Origin: Paratinospora sagittata
Lineage: Eukaryota > Streptophyta > Magnoliopsida > Ranunculales > Menispermaceae
Assembly: GCA_035771175.1 (NCBI GenBank)
Contig: CM069608.1
Location: 28,210,019-28,274,018, forward strand
DNA length: 64,000 nt
Reading direction: 5' to 3'
Position numbers and translations under genes: made by a program. Shown here in pieces: positions 12,787-23,935 of the stretch (position 1 is its first letter; each line of letters opens with the position of its first letter). The notes under the pieces were generated by a model. The model was not told the DNA's origin. It saw only the letters and a list, made by a program, of their open reading frames with translations, and made no database searches.

Positions 12787-13222
12787 TGTGACGCCCCGAA
12801 AATTATTTCATCTAGCCCATAATCCAATTGCACTTTGCCCAAACTCTATGCGTTGCCTTGATATGTTTGGTGTTTGTTTGATGGTTGTTTAATGTTTGTA
12901 TAGTTGATGCTTGATAATGTATATAAATATGTGTATCATAAATTGTATATGGGTCACGTTAAATTAAATTATAATGCATATGTTATTATTTATGCATGGG
13001 CCCATTAAACCATGTATTGATATGGGTTAGGATTGATTGAATAAAAGGATAAATGAGAATGAAAATTTGGTGTATTAAATGGATTGGACATTTAAAATAC
13101 ATGGAAGCATGAGATTGGTTAAAGTACATGTGGCTGGTATGGGTAGTATGAGACCAACACATGTGAAGGTTGGTGCATGAAAGTGGACAAGTGTCTCATG
13201 CCCACTTCTCTTCTCCAAGGAA

Positions 13223-13340
13223 GTGCTAGAAAGTGAGGTGAGTGGAGGGAATCCAAGAATGTGCTACAAGAATGTGCTAGAAAGTGAGGTGAGTGGAGGG
13301 AATCAAGGAAGTGCTAGAAAGTGAGGTGAGTGGAGAGAAA
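13223..13340. repeat. Three short tandem units in the solo LTR
   Basis: The core gtgctagaaagtgaggtgag occurs three times within about 110 bases, with gagtggaggga following. It lies just before a purine-rich tract (13338-13395). Confidence 0.7.
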
Positions 13341-13503
13341 GGAAAAAAAAATAAAAGAAAAGAAGAGAAAGGAAAGAAGAAGAGAAAGAAAGGAGGAGTT
13401 GCTTGAGGAAAATCTCTGCAACATTTTCATCAAAGTGATGGATCTTCGGGATATATGGTCAGATTGAGCTCAGATTTTGTCAGCAAGTTCGTAGCTTATG
13501 GTT

Positions 13504-13880
13504 CTGCATTCTGAACGGTAGAGATCTTGATTAGGGGTTTCGTCTAAGAGATCTAACCGCTCAAACAAAGCTGGTCAGAAAGTCTGGATTTCTCACGCCG
13601 TTTCGTTCAAACTTGTAGATCTCCTCAATCTAACGTTGGATGGATATAAAATTTGGGTATGTAGTTTAGAACTGATATTTCTGCATTCTGAACGGTGAAG
13701 ATCTTTATTAGAGGTTTAGTTTAAGAGATCTAACCTCTCAAACAAAGCTGGTCGGAAATTCTAGATTTCTCGCGCCGTTTCGCTCAAATTTATAGATCTC
13801 CGCAATCTACCGTTGGATGGATATCAAATTTGGATATGTAGTTTACAACTGATATTTCTGAATTCTGAACGGTGGAGATG
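13504..13880. repeat. 177-bp tandem repeat in the solo LTR
   Basis: Units start at 13504 and 13681 (ctgcattctgaacggt), with a third, cut-off unit at 13858. Each holds caaacaaagctggtc and cgttggatggatat. Copies differ at roughly one base in eight. Confidence 0.8.
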
Positions 13881-14956
13881 TTTATGTGTTAAGTATGTTG
13901 TGTGATATAGTCATCTGAGTTTGAGTATTTGCAGCAGGAAAGGAGAAATTATCTGATTAGAGACTTGTTCATCAAAGATACTTATCTTTTCGGTCTACCG
14001 TTGGATTGGGCTGATATTTGGACAGAAGGTTTGTTTCTTCACATACTTCAATTTGTACGGTTGATTTTGTGATTAAATATTTCTGTTGGTAGATTGATAC
14101 ATCTGAACAGAATATTAAATGAAGAATTGGTAGGGTTGCTTGTATTAGACCTAAATTTAGAATATGAACTTAGACCTTTCCAAATAGCTTGCATGTCAAC
14201 TATGTTGACCTAGTTGCCATTGTTGATGAACTCATGATGCAAAATCAGTGATATACATGGCTGAACATGGTGACCTAGTGTAAATCGGCAATATGGCCTA
14301 AGTATGGAAAATTTCATATTTAAGGGCTTTTGATGCTTTTGGCCTAGAATCATTGAATTGATGCAACTTATGTTTAATTAAGCATGATTAGGGTTGATTA
14401 TGCTACTGATTTGGTGCTTGTGACCATATCATGGGTTAGGCCTACTTGTGATCAAGTGACCCAATTTGGGCATGTTTATGCCTAAGGAATTGAAAATCAG
14501 TATTTTTGATTAATAGAATGGTTTATGAATGAGAACTATGCATTAGAGGCCTAAGTCATGTGATTTGAGTTGAATGATGGGATTATATGGGATTTAGGCC
14601 TATTGTCTATATGTGGGTTGATTTAGGGTTGATGTGTAATGTCTATGTGATTGAGCATAGAAATTGATGTATGGTAGGATATTGATGTATGTTTCAGGAT
14701 CTTGATTGGGTTGATTCGGTTTGGTGGTCGTGTGTGGTTAAATACTCTCGCGAGGCTTGGTTGTGAGTAGACTTCATTTATGATTATATCTTTTATGTCA
14801 TCATATCACTTATATATATTGTATGTTGAAAGCATGAATGTGTTCTAATGTTTTGAATGATGCATTGATTTGAGAAAACCTTACGACTTTGGTTGGGCCC
14901 GTCTATCTGACTAATAGGGGGACTTAACCTTGTCATAGGAGGGTTTTAAAAAGAAA

Positions 14957-15062
14957 ATGATTGGGGTCAACGGTACGGTGAAATAGACGTGCACTGGTAA
15001 CCCCAAATAAACATGATTGGGGTCAACGGTACGGTGAAATAGACGTGCACTAGTAACCCAAT
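14957..15062. repeat. 56-bp tandem repeat in the solo LTR
   Basis: Two nearly identical units start at 14957 and 15013 (atgattggggtcaacggtac ... tagacgtgcact). Confidence 0.85.
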
Positions 15063-15326
15063 GCATGTGGAATGTGGATCCAAATTGATAAGCTTTTACT
15101 TGCATCGAACTTATTATAAATGTTTGATATCTATATGTTATGAGCTTTTAATCATGCTACACATTGACATGCATACATGATATTTATTGATGAGTATTGA
15201 TAACATATTTGAATTCTATTCACTGGGCACCGTTGGCTCACCCTCATTTTCCTCTTTCAGGTCTTTCTGTCCCGAATAAGGGCAAAGGGGTAGTTATATC
15301 TTGAGGGCCTTGCCTGCGAGAGAATC

Positions 15327-18231
15327 TGTAATCCCCTGAAATAACTGTCTTAAGCAGAAGGTATCAAGCTCCTCATTGATAATTTGGCTTTAATAGTTTA
15401 AAAAGGATGTTAGAGAAAATCATATTCAAGTTTAGTAGTAACTGATTTACCAATTCAAAATGTAGGACTATCTGCCATGTATCTATGTGCTAGGACTAAG
15501 AGAAGAACTGATCCACACAAAAGCACAAAATCAACTCAGAAAAAAAAAGCCAGAAGTAAGCATACCTGCTATATCCAGAAGTTTCAATGTAATCCCCTGA
15601 AATAACGGACTGGATGTAGCCAAGAACCTCAGCCAAATCGACACCCTTAAAAGGTTAACCACGTTGATGAAATCAGAAAAAAAAAAGAGTCCTAATTACT
15701 CTCAAATTGGATTTGCAAGGATTCCGAGTCCAACACCACAAGAAATCTCCTCTCTCTTTCAAAACCCAATCACGCCTCTTTCGCTGAAAATCTCGCCTCA
15801 TACCCAATCACGCCTCTTTCGCTGAAATCTCGCCTCTACAACTACAATATCGCTGCAATCCCGCCCTCTACAGCTACAACTTCGCTGAAATCTCGTTCTG
15901 CAACTCAATCGCTGAGACCTAATCGTCTCGAAACAAATCGCACAAAACCAAAACCCAACCCTCTCTTTCAAAACCCAAATCGCGCCTCGCCTGAACCTCA
16001 AAACTCAATCGCACAAACCCTCTCTCTTTCTCGAAACCCTCCCGCTTCTCTCTTCTTTCTCTGCTCTCTTCTCTGTCTCTCTTCTCTCACGAACCAGTGA
16101 CTGAAGCAAGCGAAGGACGACAAGAATCCCACGGTGAGCAACCTCTCTTCTCCGCCATCTTCCTCCACTTTCTCAACTCTTTGCTCAAAAACCCCAAATT
16201 GTGCAATTTCTTTCCGAAACCCAGACAACCCCTTCGATTACTCCTGAAATTTATTTAACCCAAACCATCTTCAAACCCCTGTTTTTCTTAATCTTCAACC
16301 CTGCGATTCCTTCGTTCTCCTTACTCTATCTCTGCAACCACCGCCGTTAACGCCTCTCTTCTTCTTCTTCTTCTTCTTCCCTTTTTCTTTCCATTTTCTT
16401 TTTCTCCCCTCCCTGTTTCTTCGCCATTCAATCTGCAAGTGTAAGAGTTATTTATTTTTATTTTTATTTATTTTTTTTATTTTTTATTTTTATTTCTTCT
16501 TTCTTTTCTTTTAAGCAACCCAATCTAGATTATCATATTATATGTATAATATTAGCTAAGTTATACTATGGTATAAAATTAACTAGCTATCATCATATTA
16601 TATGATGATATGGTATAATATTAGCTAAGTTATCATCATAGTATGTTATATGTATAATATTAGCTAAGTTATCATCATATTACATTATATGTATAATATT
16701 AGCTAAGTTATCATCATACTATATGTATCATCATATTATATATATATATATCAAGTGAAAGTTTATTAGCTAAGTTATATTATATGTATAATGTGACCAC
16801 CACCATACAACATAGACATGTATGCACATTATATTAATATAATATAATACAAAACAAGTGATTAACGTGTGATTTATGCGTGAATAGGTTGATAACGCCC
16901 AACGTCGAGGAATCTCAACAATTTTGGAATTTAGCAATTCAGGTGGGGATGATTCTAGACCTCATGATATTTTATTTTGATATATAGATAGGAATGTTAA
17001 ATTAATTAGGTCTATAATATCATTATATCGCTAATGCATGCCTATTGTACGTGATGTTATTTATACCATGCTGTGATTAATAGTCATGATGATATGTGTC
17101 AACATGACTTATGGTTTTGATTAGATGATAATTAGATGCATGAAATTTATATGATATTTGAGACTCATTTATAAATTATAATGTCGGATAATGAAACATA
17201 TGACTTGGAATATCGATATAGTAAGGTTCATGTGTTAATACTATTATATTTGACATTGTGACATGATAGTATGTGTTGTGGAATTTGAATATGGTTTGTG
17301 AATACAATTAATAGCATGATTATGTTGTATTTATGGTGTGACATCACTAAAGAACACTATTAAGATAAAAATCACACATATGGGGCAGTTATTCTTAGGA
17401 ATATCGCCAATGTTTATTATGGGGCAGTTATTCATAATGAATATCGCCAATGGAGTTCTAATTTTTGGGTAGTGCCACCCTGTGTTTGATTTCCTAAAGG
17501 TACGTGATTTAGAACGTGATAAAATTCTCGACTCAAACAATCTAATGTTGCAACGATTAATGTGTGAAACTTGTTTGTAACGTTCTTATGTATGTATCAT
17601 AGTAAAATGTTGTGAATTGTTTAGATGATCCACTGGGCCTTCAAGCTTACCCCTATTTTTCACATGCAGGTACTTAGAAAATAAAGTAGCAAGTTGTGAC
17701 GTGGTTCAGTGATAGGGGTAGGATGGAAATTTGGACAATATTTTAATTAGAGAATGAGTTAATTACTTGTTTAATTTCGTGAACTTTTATTTAGTAAGGG
17801 TTGTATTGACATTAGAGATTTTGATAAAACCTTTTTATGATCATTGAAGGGATCATGATTTACTTTAAATATATGTGCCTTGGACTTGAATTCTATTTGA
17901 TGAAGGTATTAAGATATTGTGTCCATGATGGATGGACAAGGGCAAGTACCCTCATAATTCACTATAGAAATTGGTATAGTGGAATTATGTGGTCCTTGGC
18001 ATGAAAATAATATAAATTGGTATTCGTTTATCTTAACAAGTAAGTTGGTTAAATATATATATATATATATTTAAATTTATAGTGTTTCAAATTTTATTAC
18101 GTATACAATGATTATGGGTTAAGATAGACGGATACGTGTAGCATCTCGATTTTCGGTGATATTTTATATAAAATTTAAATATTCATTGTTTTACAAAAAA
18201 AAAAAATAGTCTTGAAAATCGGGGTGTTACA
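15327..18231 (+). mobile_element. Inner nested insertion, LTR-like, probably a second solo LTR
   Basis: Flanked by the perfect 5-bp TSD GAATC (15322-15326 and 18232-18236). It starts TGTAATCCCCTG and ends ATCGGGGTGTTACA, the TGTAACxCCCCG type of terminus. No gag or pol is present. A cactgggc...ttacccc segment near 17630 again resembles plant LTRs. 15700-16440 is pyrimidine-rich like a promoter and 5' leader, with a TTC run at about 16358-16378. AT-rich sequence with repeated 'attagctaagttatcatca' units follows at 16540-16780. The left end is odd: see the candidate captured exon. Confidence 0.7.
15566..15645 (-). pseudogene. Candidate captured host exon
   Basis: On the minus strand an 80-nt open stretch is bounded by an acceptor-like ttttaag and a donor gtatgc. 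It reads in one frame as GVDLAEVLGYIQSVISGDYI and on to ETSGYS. I do not recognise the protein. About 220 bases of intron-like sequence follow toward the insertion edge. Nineteen bases of the exon (15588-15606) are repeated exactly at the element's terminus (15327-15345). Confidence 0.4.
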
Positions 18232-18693
18232 GAATCCAAGGCCTCGATGTGAGTTGAGAGGCATTTTGATTAAACTGTGTTTTAAATTATGAAGTATTAT
18301 ATTTTGGATTATGCAATTATAACACTTACCACATTGTAGTATGGGTGAGTTGGGACTTGTTAGATAGACCATGTGGGCATATGACGGTTTTATTTGTACC
18401 CACAATTTTGGACTTTATGTGTATGTCAGTATTGATGGCCGGTAGGGATTATGATTTTATTTATGGTTCATTTTTATGGATTATCTCTTGTCTTGGATGA
18501 TTAATACGGTTGGTAGTTTTGTTTAGTACCTTTTGATATTATGTCGTTGTTTGAGATAAGGCTCGTAGGGTCTCAACCACCTCACGAGAGTTGAGGAGTG
18601 GTCGGAGATGCCTACGCCGGGCGTCCCGCCCGGCATTCCGCACGTCATTCCCTGCGGGGTTGGTGGTCCGGGGTGCGGGGTCGCCACATCATT

Positions 18694-21075
18694 AATACTG
18701 AAGCAGAGTACAAAGAGGAATAGAGGACTACTGGGGCAGGCAAGCCCCTTACAAAAAATACGGTCGAGACTAAAAGAGATCAACTATGACTCGGGACCAG
18801 TAGAACGATGCAGGATCTCAGTCATACTGACCGACTCATTGTCATCATCGGCTTGGCCCGTCTCCTCCTCGGAGTTGACAGTCTGAAGCTGCTCAGACGA
18901 TGTACCCAGAATCGCAGAGGTAGCCCCAGCTGGTGACGGCTCGGATGATGCCCCCAGAACAACGGGTGTAGCACCCTGGTCTTCAACCTCGGCCTCCTCT
19001 TCTAAAACCTCTTCAGTTGCCGAGCTAGCCCACCTGTTGAAGCCACTCCAGTCTACCGAGTTGCCAAAAAACTCTTCTAAATCAACTCGATATACTGTTA
19101 TTTCCTTTATGCAGGATCAATCCACCCGGGCCTGACAGAGTTCTTCACTCTCGGTTTCCACAGCAACCCAAAACTGAGCTCGGTACCTAGTCAGCTTGTC
19201 CTGAACTGACTCCACTTCCACTTCCTTGAGCTTCAGGTGCTCCTTCAACTTCTTGATCTCGACATCCCGGGCTACAACCTTGGACTCCCATATCACCGAG
19301 GTAGTTTGGGCCTCCTTTACTGTGTCTTGAAACTTGACAAAGTGGTTCTTGATCTGGAGAAAGTTGTATACGTGCTGAGCAACAGCCTTCGAACGCCAAA
19401 AAGATTAAGTCAGGACCACGAATGAAGAGCACACGACAACAAAATGAATTAAGTAGGAACACTTACCTCCACAGACTTCATAAAGGCATCAATCGTGCCT
19501 TCGAACATTTCCTCGTCCTTCATCACTATCGAGAAAGCATTGGGGACACCGACCTGGTAGTTGTCGATGTTCAGGTTGATGTCCCCAATCTTGGTTACGA
19601 TCTGGTCATCTTCTCCGAACTTCGCCTTCTTGGAAGCTCCATGGTCGGTAGGAGCAGAAAACTTGGATTTGCTGCCCACCGACCTAGTCTCCCGAACAAA
19701 AATAGTCACCTGCTCAGAAATAGAGGCGGGGGCTTTCCCCTTCGAAGCCAGGGTCTGTCGTGGGGCGCTACTCGGTAGCTGCTCGCTCAGCAGATATGTC
19801 CTTCAGCATGGAAGGGTCGATTGTATACCAACCAACAGCGCCCTTCTTTGATGCCATCTCGTCAGACCTATCTGTTTTTCTCTTCTTCATTGTCTTGGTC
19901 TTGGTGGAAGAACTAGGAGCAGAAAAACCTATATTATAGACAATGTATCAGCTCAGAAACTACAAAATTGGTCGGTACACGAGCAAAACGCGATAGGCTA
20001 AACTTACGTCCTGAGAAAACTTTCTTCTCGTTAATTATACTGAATCGGTCCAATCTCTCTAGAGTTAGTATAACCTTGTACCGTCAATATGCAAAGGGAA
20101 GCCGGTAGATTTCGTCGATACGAGAGAAGTTGAAGGCTTCGTCTCTGCTCGGCCTCTCCCAAGTACCTGACAAGAGAAGAAAAACATGTCAGCCCTACCG
20201 AGCAGAACAAAGACAACCAAAAAAGACATTATGGAGGGAAGCTCGGTACCTGGTTTCCCGAAAGTGGCCAGTACGCAAGCTTCCTCAGCCCAAGGCAACG
20301 TGACAAAAATCTATTTATCTTTCCATGATTTATTTGAGGTTGGGTTCTCTGTAATCAGGAGTTGCCCTTCCTCGGCACCCTAATCAGTAGACGCATAATA
20401 CCACTCGCTAAACTTCGGGTAGAATTTTAGTCGATATACGAGGGCGAAATCTTGAAAGTTAAATTCTAACCATTTTCTCTCCTTCCAGAGCACAAGGCAG
20501 CTCAGAATAGCCATCCACACATTGGGATTGAGCTGAGCAGGGGCAACCCTTATATGGCCGAGCATGCGACATATGGATATATCGAGAGGCAAGATCAATC
20601 CGTCCTCAAACAGGTTGATATACATAACAACTTCTTCTTTGTTAGGGTGACTGGCTCGATCCCCAATAGTAGGTGCCCTCAACCCAATACGATTGGGTAT
20701 CCCGACCTCCTTTCTCAACTGAGCAAGGTGATGCTCCTTTATTTTGGACAGGACGCGATCTACTGAGTAAAAGATCTCACCCACCCCGGCATCTTCAAGC
20801 TCAAGGGATACGTGTACCCAACCTGAAGTACTAGGCTCGGCAGTATAGAGCCTACTCTGGGATCTATCAACTAAAAGTGGTGCGACATCAAGCACCTCCT
20901 CGTCCTCCTCGGTCTCCTCAGAGTCCTCGGAGGAGGATAGGACTACTACACTCCCTCCGACCTGAGGGTCGGCCCTACCTCTCTCTTCTGGGAAGAGGAC
21001 CTCGTAGGAGACCTCCATAGAAGAAGAAGAGGAAGCCCTCTGATCGGCAGGAGGATCTACGCTAGAACTGGTCAT
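18694..21075 (-). pseudogene. Antisense extra ORF of the Gypsy element
   Basis: Between the nested insertion and the 3' LTR the readable protein runs opposite to pol. It starts with MTSSSVDPPADQRASSSSSM at 21075 and stays open 231 codons to 20380: an acidic serine-rich part (EDSEETEEDEEVLD), then a folded-looking part with LSKIKEHHLAQLRKEVGI and MYINLFEDGLILPLDIS. After stops it continues in pieces at about 20065-20298 (WAEEACVLATFGKPG), 19449-19709 and about 18790-19400; the last looks like a coiled coil (KKLKEHLKLKEVEVES). Splice-like GT/AG edges near 20170 and 20250 suggest introns. Antisense extra ORFs at this position are reported for Tat-group elements. Function is unknown, and this copy is broken. 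Confidence 0.65.
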
Positions 21076-21453
21076 CTAAACAACCTAGGGAATATGCCTA
21101 CAGACTACAGACTACCTAGCGAAAAAACAAAGGAAAAGCTCGGAGTAAGGAGTTACCGCGCAAGAGTAGAAGATCAGAATAGTCGAGCAAGAGATTACCG
21201 ATCTCTCAAAACACAGTTGATAAATGGAGAGCAAATGAGCAGTTCTCTATTTATAGGCAAACGACCTGTAAGGAGTAATTATGAGCACGAATCCCTGTGT
21301 AAAATCAACAGCTCACAATCAGAATACGTGCATCGGCGGTCGTGCTGTCAGGCGGCCCACATTCGTGCAGTTTTCGGAGCGCAACTGTCACATGTATTAA
21401 ATGGCTCGGTATTTTTCGTTTCATATAACTTCCAAGCAAATAGTCTTGCTCGA

Positions 21454-21468
21454 AACTTAGGGGGTAAT
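21454..21468 (+). other. Polypurine tract of the Gypsy element
   Basis: The short run ttagggggtaat sits directly before the 3' LTR start TGTTGG at 21469, where plus-strand DNA synthesis is primed. Confidence 0.55.
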
Positions 21469-22343
21469 TGTTGGACCATATACCGAGCATAAGACACGTC
21501 AACCATATTAGTCTGGTCCAGTGAGACATAGCACATATCACATAGATATACCGACCTGTTCTATTCCGGACAAGCATGACAGATCTGCCTAATCGGGCAT
21601 GCAGCCCAAGCCATAGTCTGTCCTACCGACCTATTGAATATCACTGCCACTATTGAAGGTCGGGCAAAGAACATCAAAGTTGCCTGATCAGTATCAATTA
21701 TCGGAAGATCACCGACCACTATATACTGACCTCATGACGGACTGAATCTTCAGTATCAGGCAGCCAAAAGGAAAGACCACAGATCGGCATACCGACCTGT
21801 AGTGATCTCTGATTTCAGGACGGATGACGACGGAATACCCGGTCGGATAGGAATAGGGTGTGATCTATTGCGACAAGTTCGGGATTCACTCTTAGTCCGA
21901 CTCTGACAAAGCCAGATACTCTACCAGTTCGATTAGGAGACTAATAAGTCATTCGGATCCCATGAGGATCAGACCAAATCCTATCAGGAATCAAATATGT
22001 TTTCCTAGCACGAGTTAGATTCCTAATTTTACAACAACACCACGACAAGGCCAAAGACCTCAAGCCTTCTCTATAAAAAGACTTGAACCCCTAAGGGGAA
22101 GGTAAGCAACTTTAAGTCATTCTCGACTAAGTTCAGTATTACGCAGTTCTTAACTAACTTAGGCATCGGAGGGTGTTTGGCCGACACCACACCGGTGTTC
22201 CTCACGATAGCCTATTCTCTCTTGTTTTCTCTCTCTCTCAAATCACCAACCTCCGACGATTTCCCAACACCCCGCTGAGTTCCAGATCAACATCTTTCCT
22301 CCACCTCATCGTCTACTGGTATTGGTCAAATCTTGCATCAACA
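21469..22343 (+). repeat. 3' LTR of the Gypsy element
   Basis: TGTTGGACCATATACCGAGC at the start and CATCAACA at the end; pairs with 5956-6832. It keeps the tataaaaa box (about 22073). It is followed by ATGAT, the right TSD copy. Confidence 0.9.
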
Positions 22344-22594
22344 ATGATTTTGAATTTTTGATTTATATGTTAATTTAGAATTTATATATGATGAATAGAT
22401 TAGAATGAACTTGTTAAAACTTTAAGGGTTATAAACAGGTTAACATGTTTTATCCGTTTATTAAACATGTCGGGTTTGAATTTACATATGTAACACGTTA
22501 TTTTAACGTGTCGTGTTTGGATTTACAATATGTTTTATTATACACCATTTCGACACGACCGATTATGACACGGCAACACGAATTGTCACCCCTA

Positions 22595-23872
22595 GTATCA
22601 TATAAATTATTAATTTAATCATTTGGATAGTGTTTTGTTTTTCTAAATTAATTTGTTAGCATGAATATTAAATTGTTAATTTATATTTGCTATGTAATTA
22701 TTGGTTGAAGTAATTTACCTTTATTATTTTATTTATATTTTTGAATCTTATAAAATCATTAAATCTTATTATCTATTTTTTCAACTATTATTATTTTTTA
22801 GGTTGAAAAAAAAAAAAAAAAGCCCCACACTTATGTACAAATTTTAATATACAACCAACGTTCACGACCAAAACTCCTTAATTCACAGTGTTGTTTTAAT
22901 CATGAATTCTTTTTTTCTTTTTTTTTGCTTTTTTTGAAAAGATGAATTCTAAAATTATCCACTAATTTTAATATAAATCTATCAAATACATTTTTATAAA
23001 AAAAAAAACATATATGAGTAATTTTATAACAAGGCACTAAAATATTTATTTTGCAATGTCAGTAAATATAAATTTATTTTAAAGATTATTTTTTTTTATC
23101 AATTTCAGCCCTTTTTTATTTTATTTTTAAGGTAACTTTCACCTCTCTTTTATCATTGTTTTTTTTTTTTTTATGAAAAATTTCAGTCCCATTTTATTCT
23201 TTTTTCTTTTTTGATAATTTTTCAACTTCTTTTATTCACTTCTGACCGAAATGCTCATAGACTAGTTATAATAAATAAAAAGTATTTACCAACATTGACT
23301 TAATTCAAATGGTGTTTCCTTAAGCGAAATTGTGAGTTTCAAACCCCTCTCGTGTATAAAGTGACCTTTTAATAAAAAACTTGTCTTACCGTAAAACGAA
23401 AAAAGACATCACCTAAGTACCACTCCACAGTGGACCAAAAATAAAATTAAATTCAAATTATATTATTCAATAATAGATCCCATGATTCAACGAATGATAA
23501 TATGGTTTTCATAAAATATTTATTTATTTTGTATAAAACAAAGATTAATCGCTCCTTTTCACCTACGAATATGGTTTGAGAAAAAATCTATTTTGGTTGG
23601 AAAAAATAAAAAATAGTAATTTTAATTTTTTTCTTTTCTGATAAAAATATCTCGTTTTAACACACGGATTTTCCCATCTCCCACTTTCCTTGCAAAGGGT
23701 ATTCACGACATTTCGCCACCATTGACGATTCAGGGTCAACATGGAAACTCTTCGAATACGTCAAGTCCCCGCGCGCCAATCAAAACCACTCCTCCCTCCT
23801 CCAATCCACCCCAATCACGTCTACGTCCTTCCTCCCACTTAAAATACCCAAAACACCCCTCCCATCACCCCT
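22595..23872. other. AT-rich intergenic DNA
   Basis: No gene seen. Many A and T homopolymers. 23300-23400 has a weak SINE-like stretch (gtgagtttcaaaccc) with no clear ends. Confidence 0.55.
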
Positions 23873-23879
23873 TATAAAA
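23873..23879 (+). promoter_or_regulatory. TATA box of the secreted-protein gene
   Basis: tataaaa lies 57 bases before the ATG in a cytosine-rich stretch. Transcription should start near 23905, giving a short 5' leader. Confidence 0.7.
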
Positions 23880-23935
23880 CCCACCCACCGCCACAAACAA
23901 CTTGGGTAACCAAACAAAAATATTTCTCCGTTATC

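Larger units (their letters stand above)
12787..18688 (+). mobile_element. Solo LTR (about 3.0 kb), itself interrupted
   Basis: Begins TGTGACGCCCCG and ends GCGGGGTCGCCACA, flanked by the perfect 5-bp TSD TCATT (12782-12786 and 18689-18693). Removing the inner insertion leaves 2992 bp with no gag or pol, which fits a solo LTR of a long-LTR Gypsy-type element better than a full element. A 'cactgggcaccgttggctcaccc'-like segment near 15225 is of the kind often seen in such plant LTRs. Orientation is taken from that and is tentative. Confidence 0.8.
5956..22343 (+). mobile_element. Ty3/Gypsy retrotransposon, Tat-type, decayed
   Basis: Two LTRs of about 876 bp (5956-6832, 21469-22343), both TG...CA, enclose gag, protease, reverse transcriptase, two RNase H-like segments and integrase in Gypsy order. 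The flanks give a 5-bp TSD with one change, ATAAT (5951-5955) and ATGAT (22344-22348). A second RNase H-like domain and an antisense ORF before the 3' LTR point to the Tat/Ogre/Retand group. The coding region has many stops and frameshifts. The LTRs differ at dozens of sites, largely C/T and G/A changes as expected from decay of methylated cytosine, so the insertion is old. Removing nested DNA (12787-18688 and one TSD) leaves about 10.5 kb. Confidence 0.92.
5653..22594. mobile_element. hAT-like MITE split by the Gypsy element
   Basis: The right end (to 22594) finishes with acacgaattgtcacccta-type sequence; its reverse complement starts TAGGGGTGACAATTCGTG. The left end from 5653 is an imperfect match to that (ggtgataat, then acacgactcgaaat). 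These are inverted termini of the common plant TAGGGGTG hAT-like elements. The element body is 5653-5955 plus 22349-22594, with the 16.4-kb Gypsy between. An 8-bp TSD of its own was not clear. No protein is encoded. Confidence 0.6.

Noticed and set aside
15327..18231. TIR DNA transposon (ends TGTAAxxCCCC)
   Set aside because: Inverted similarity is limited to the few bases shared by LTR ends, TSD is 5 bp and the inside resembles an LTR; kept as LTR-like, with doubt.
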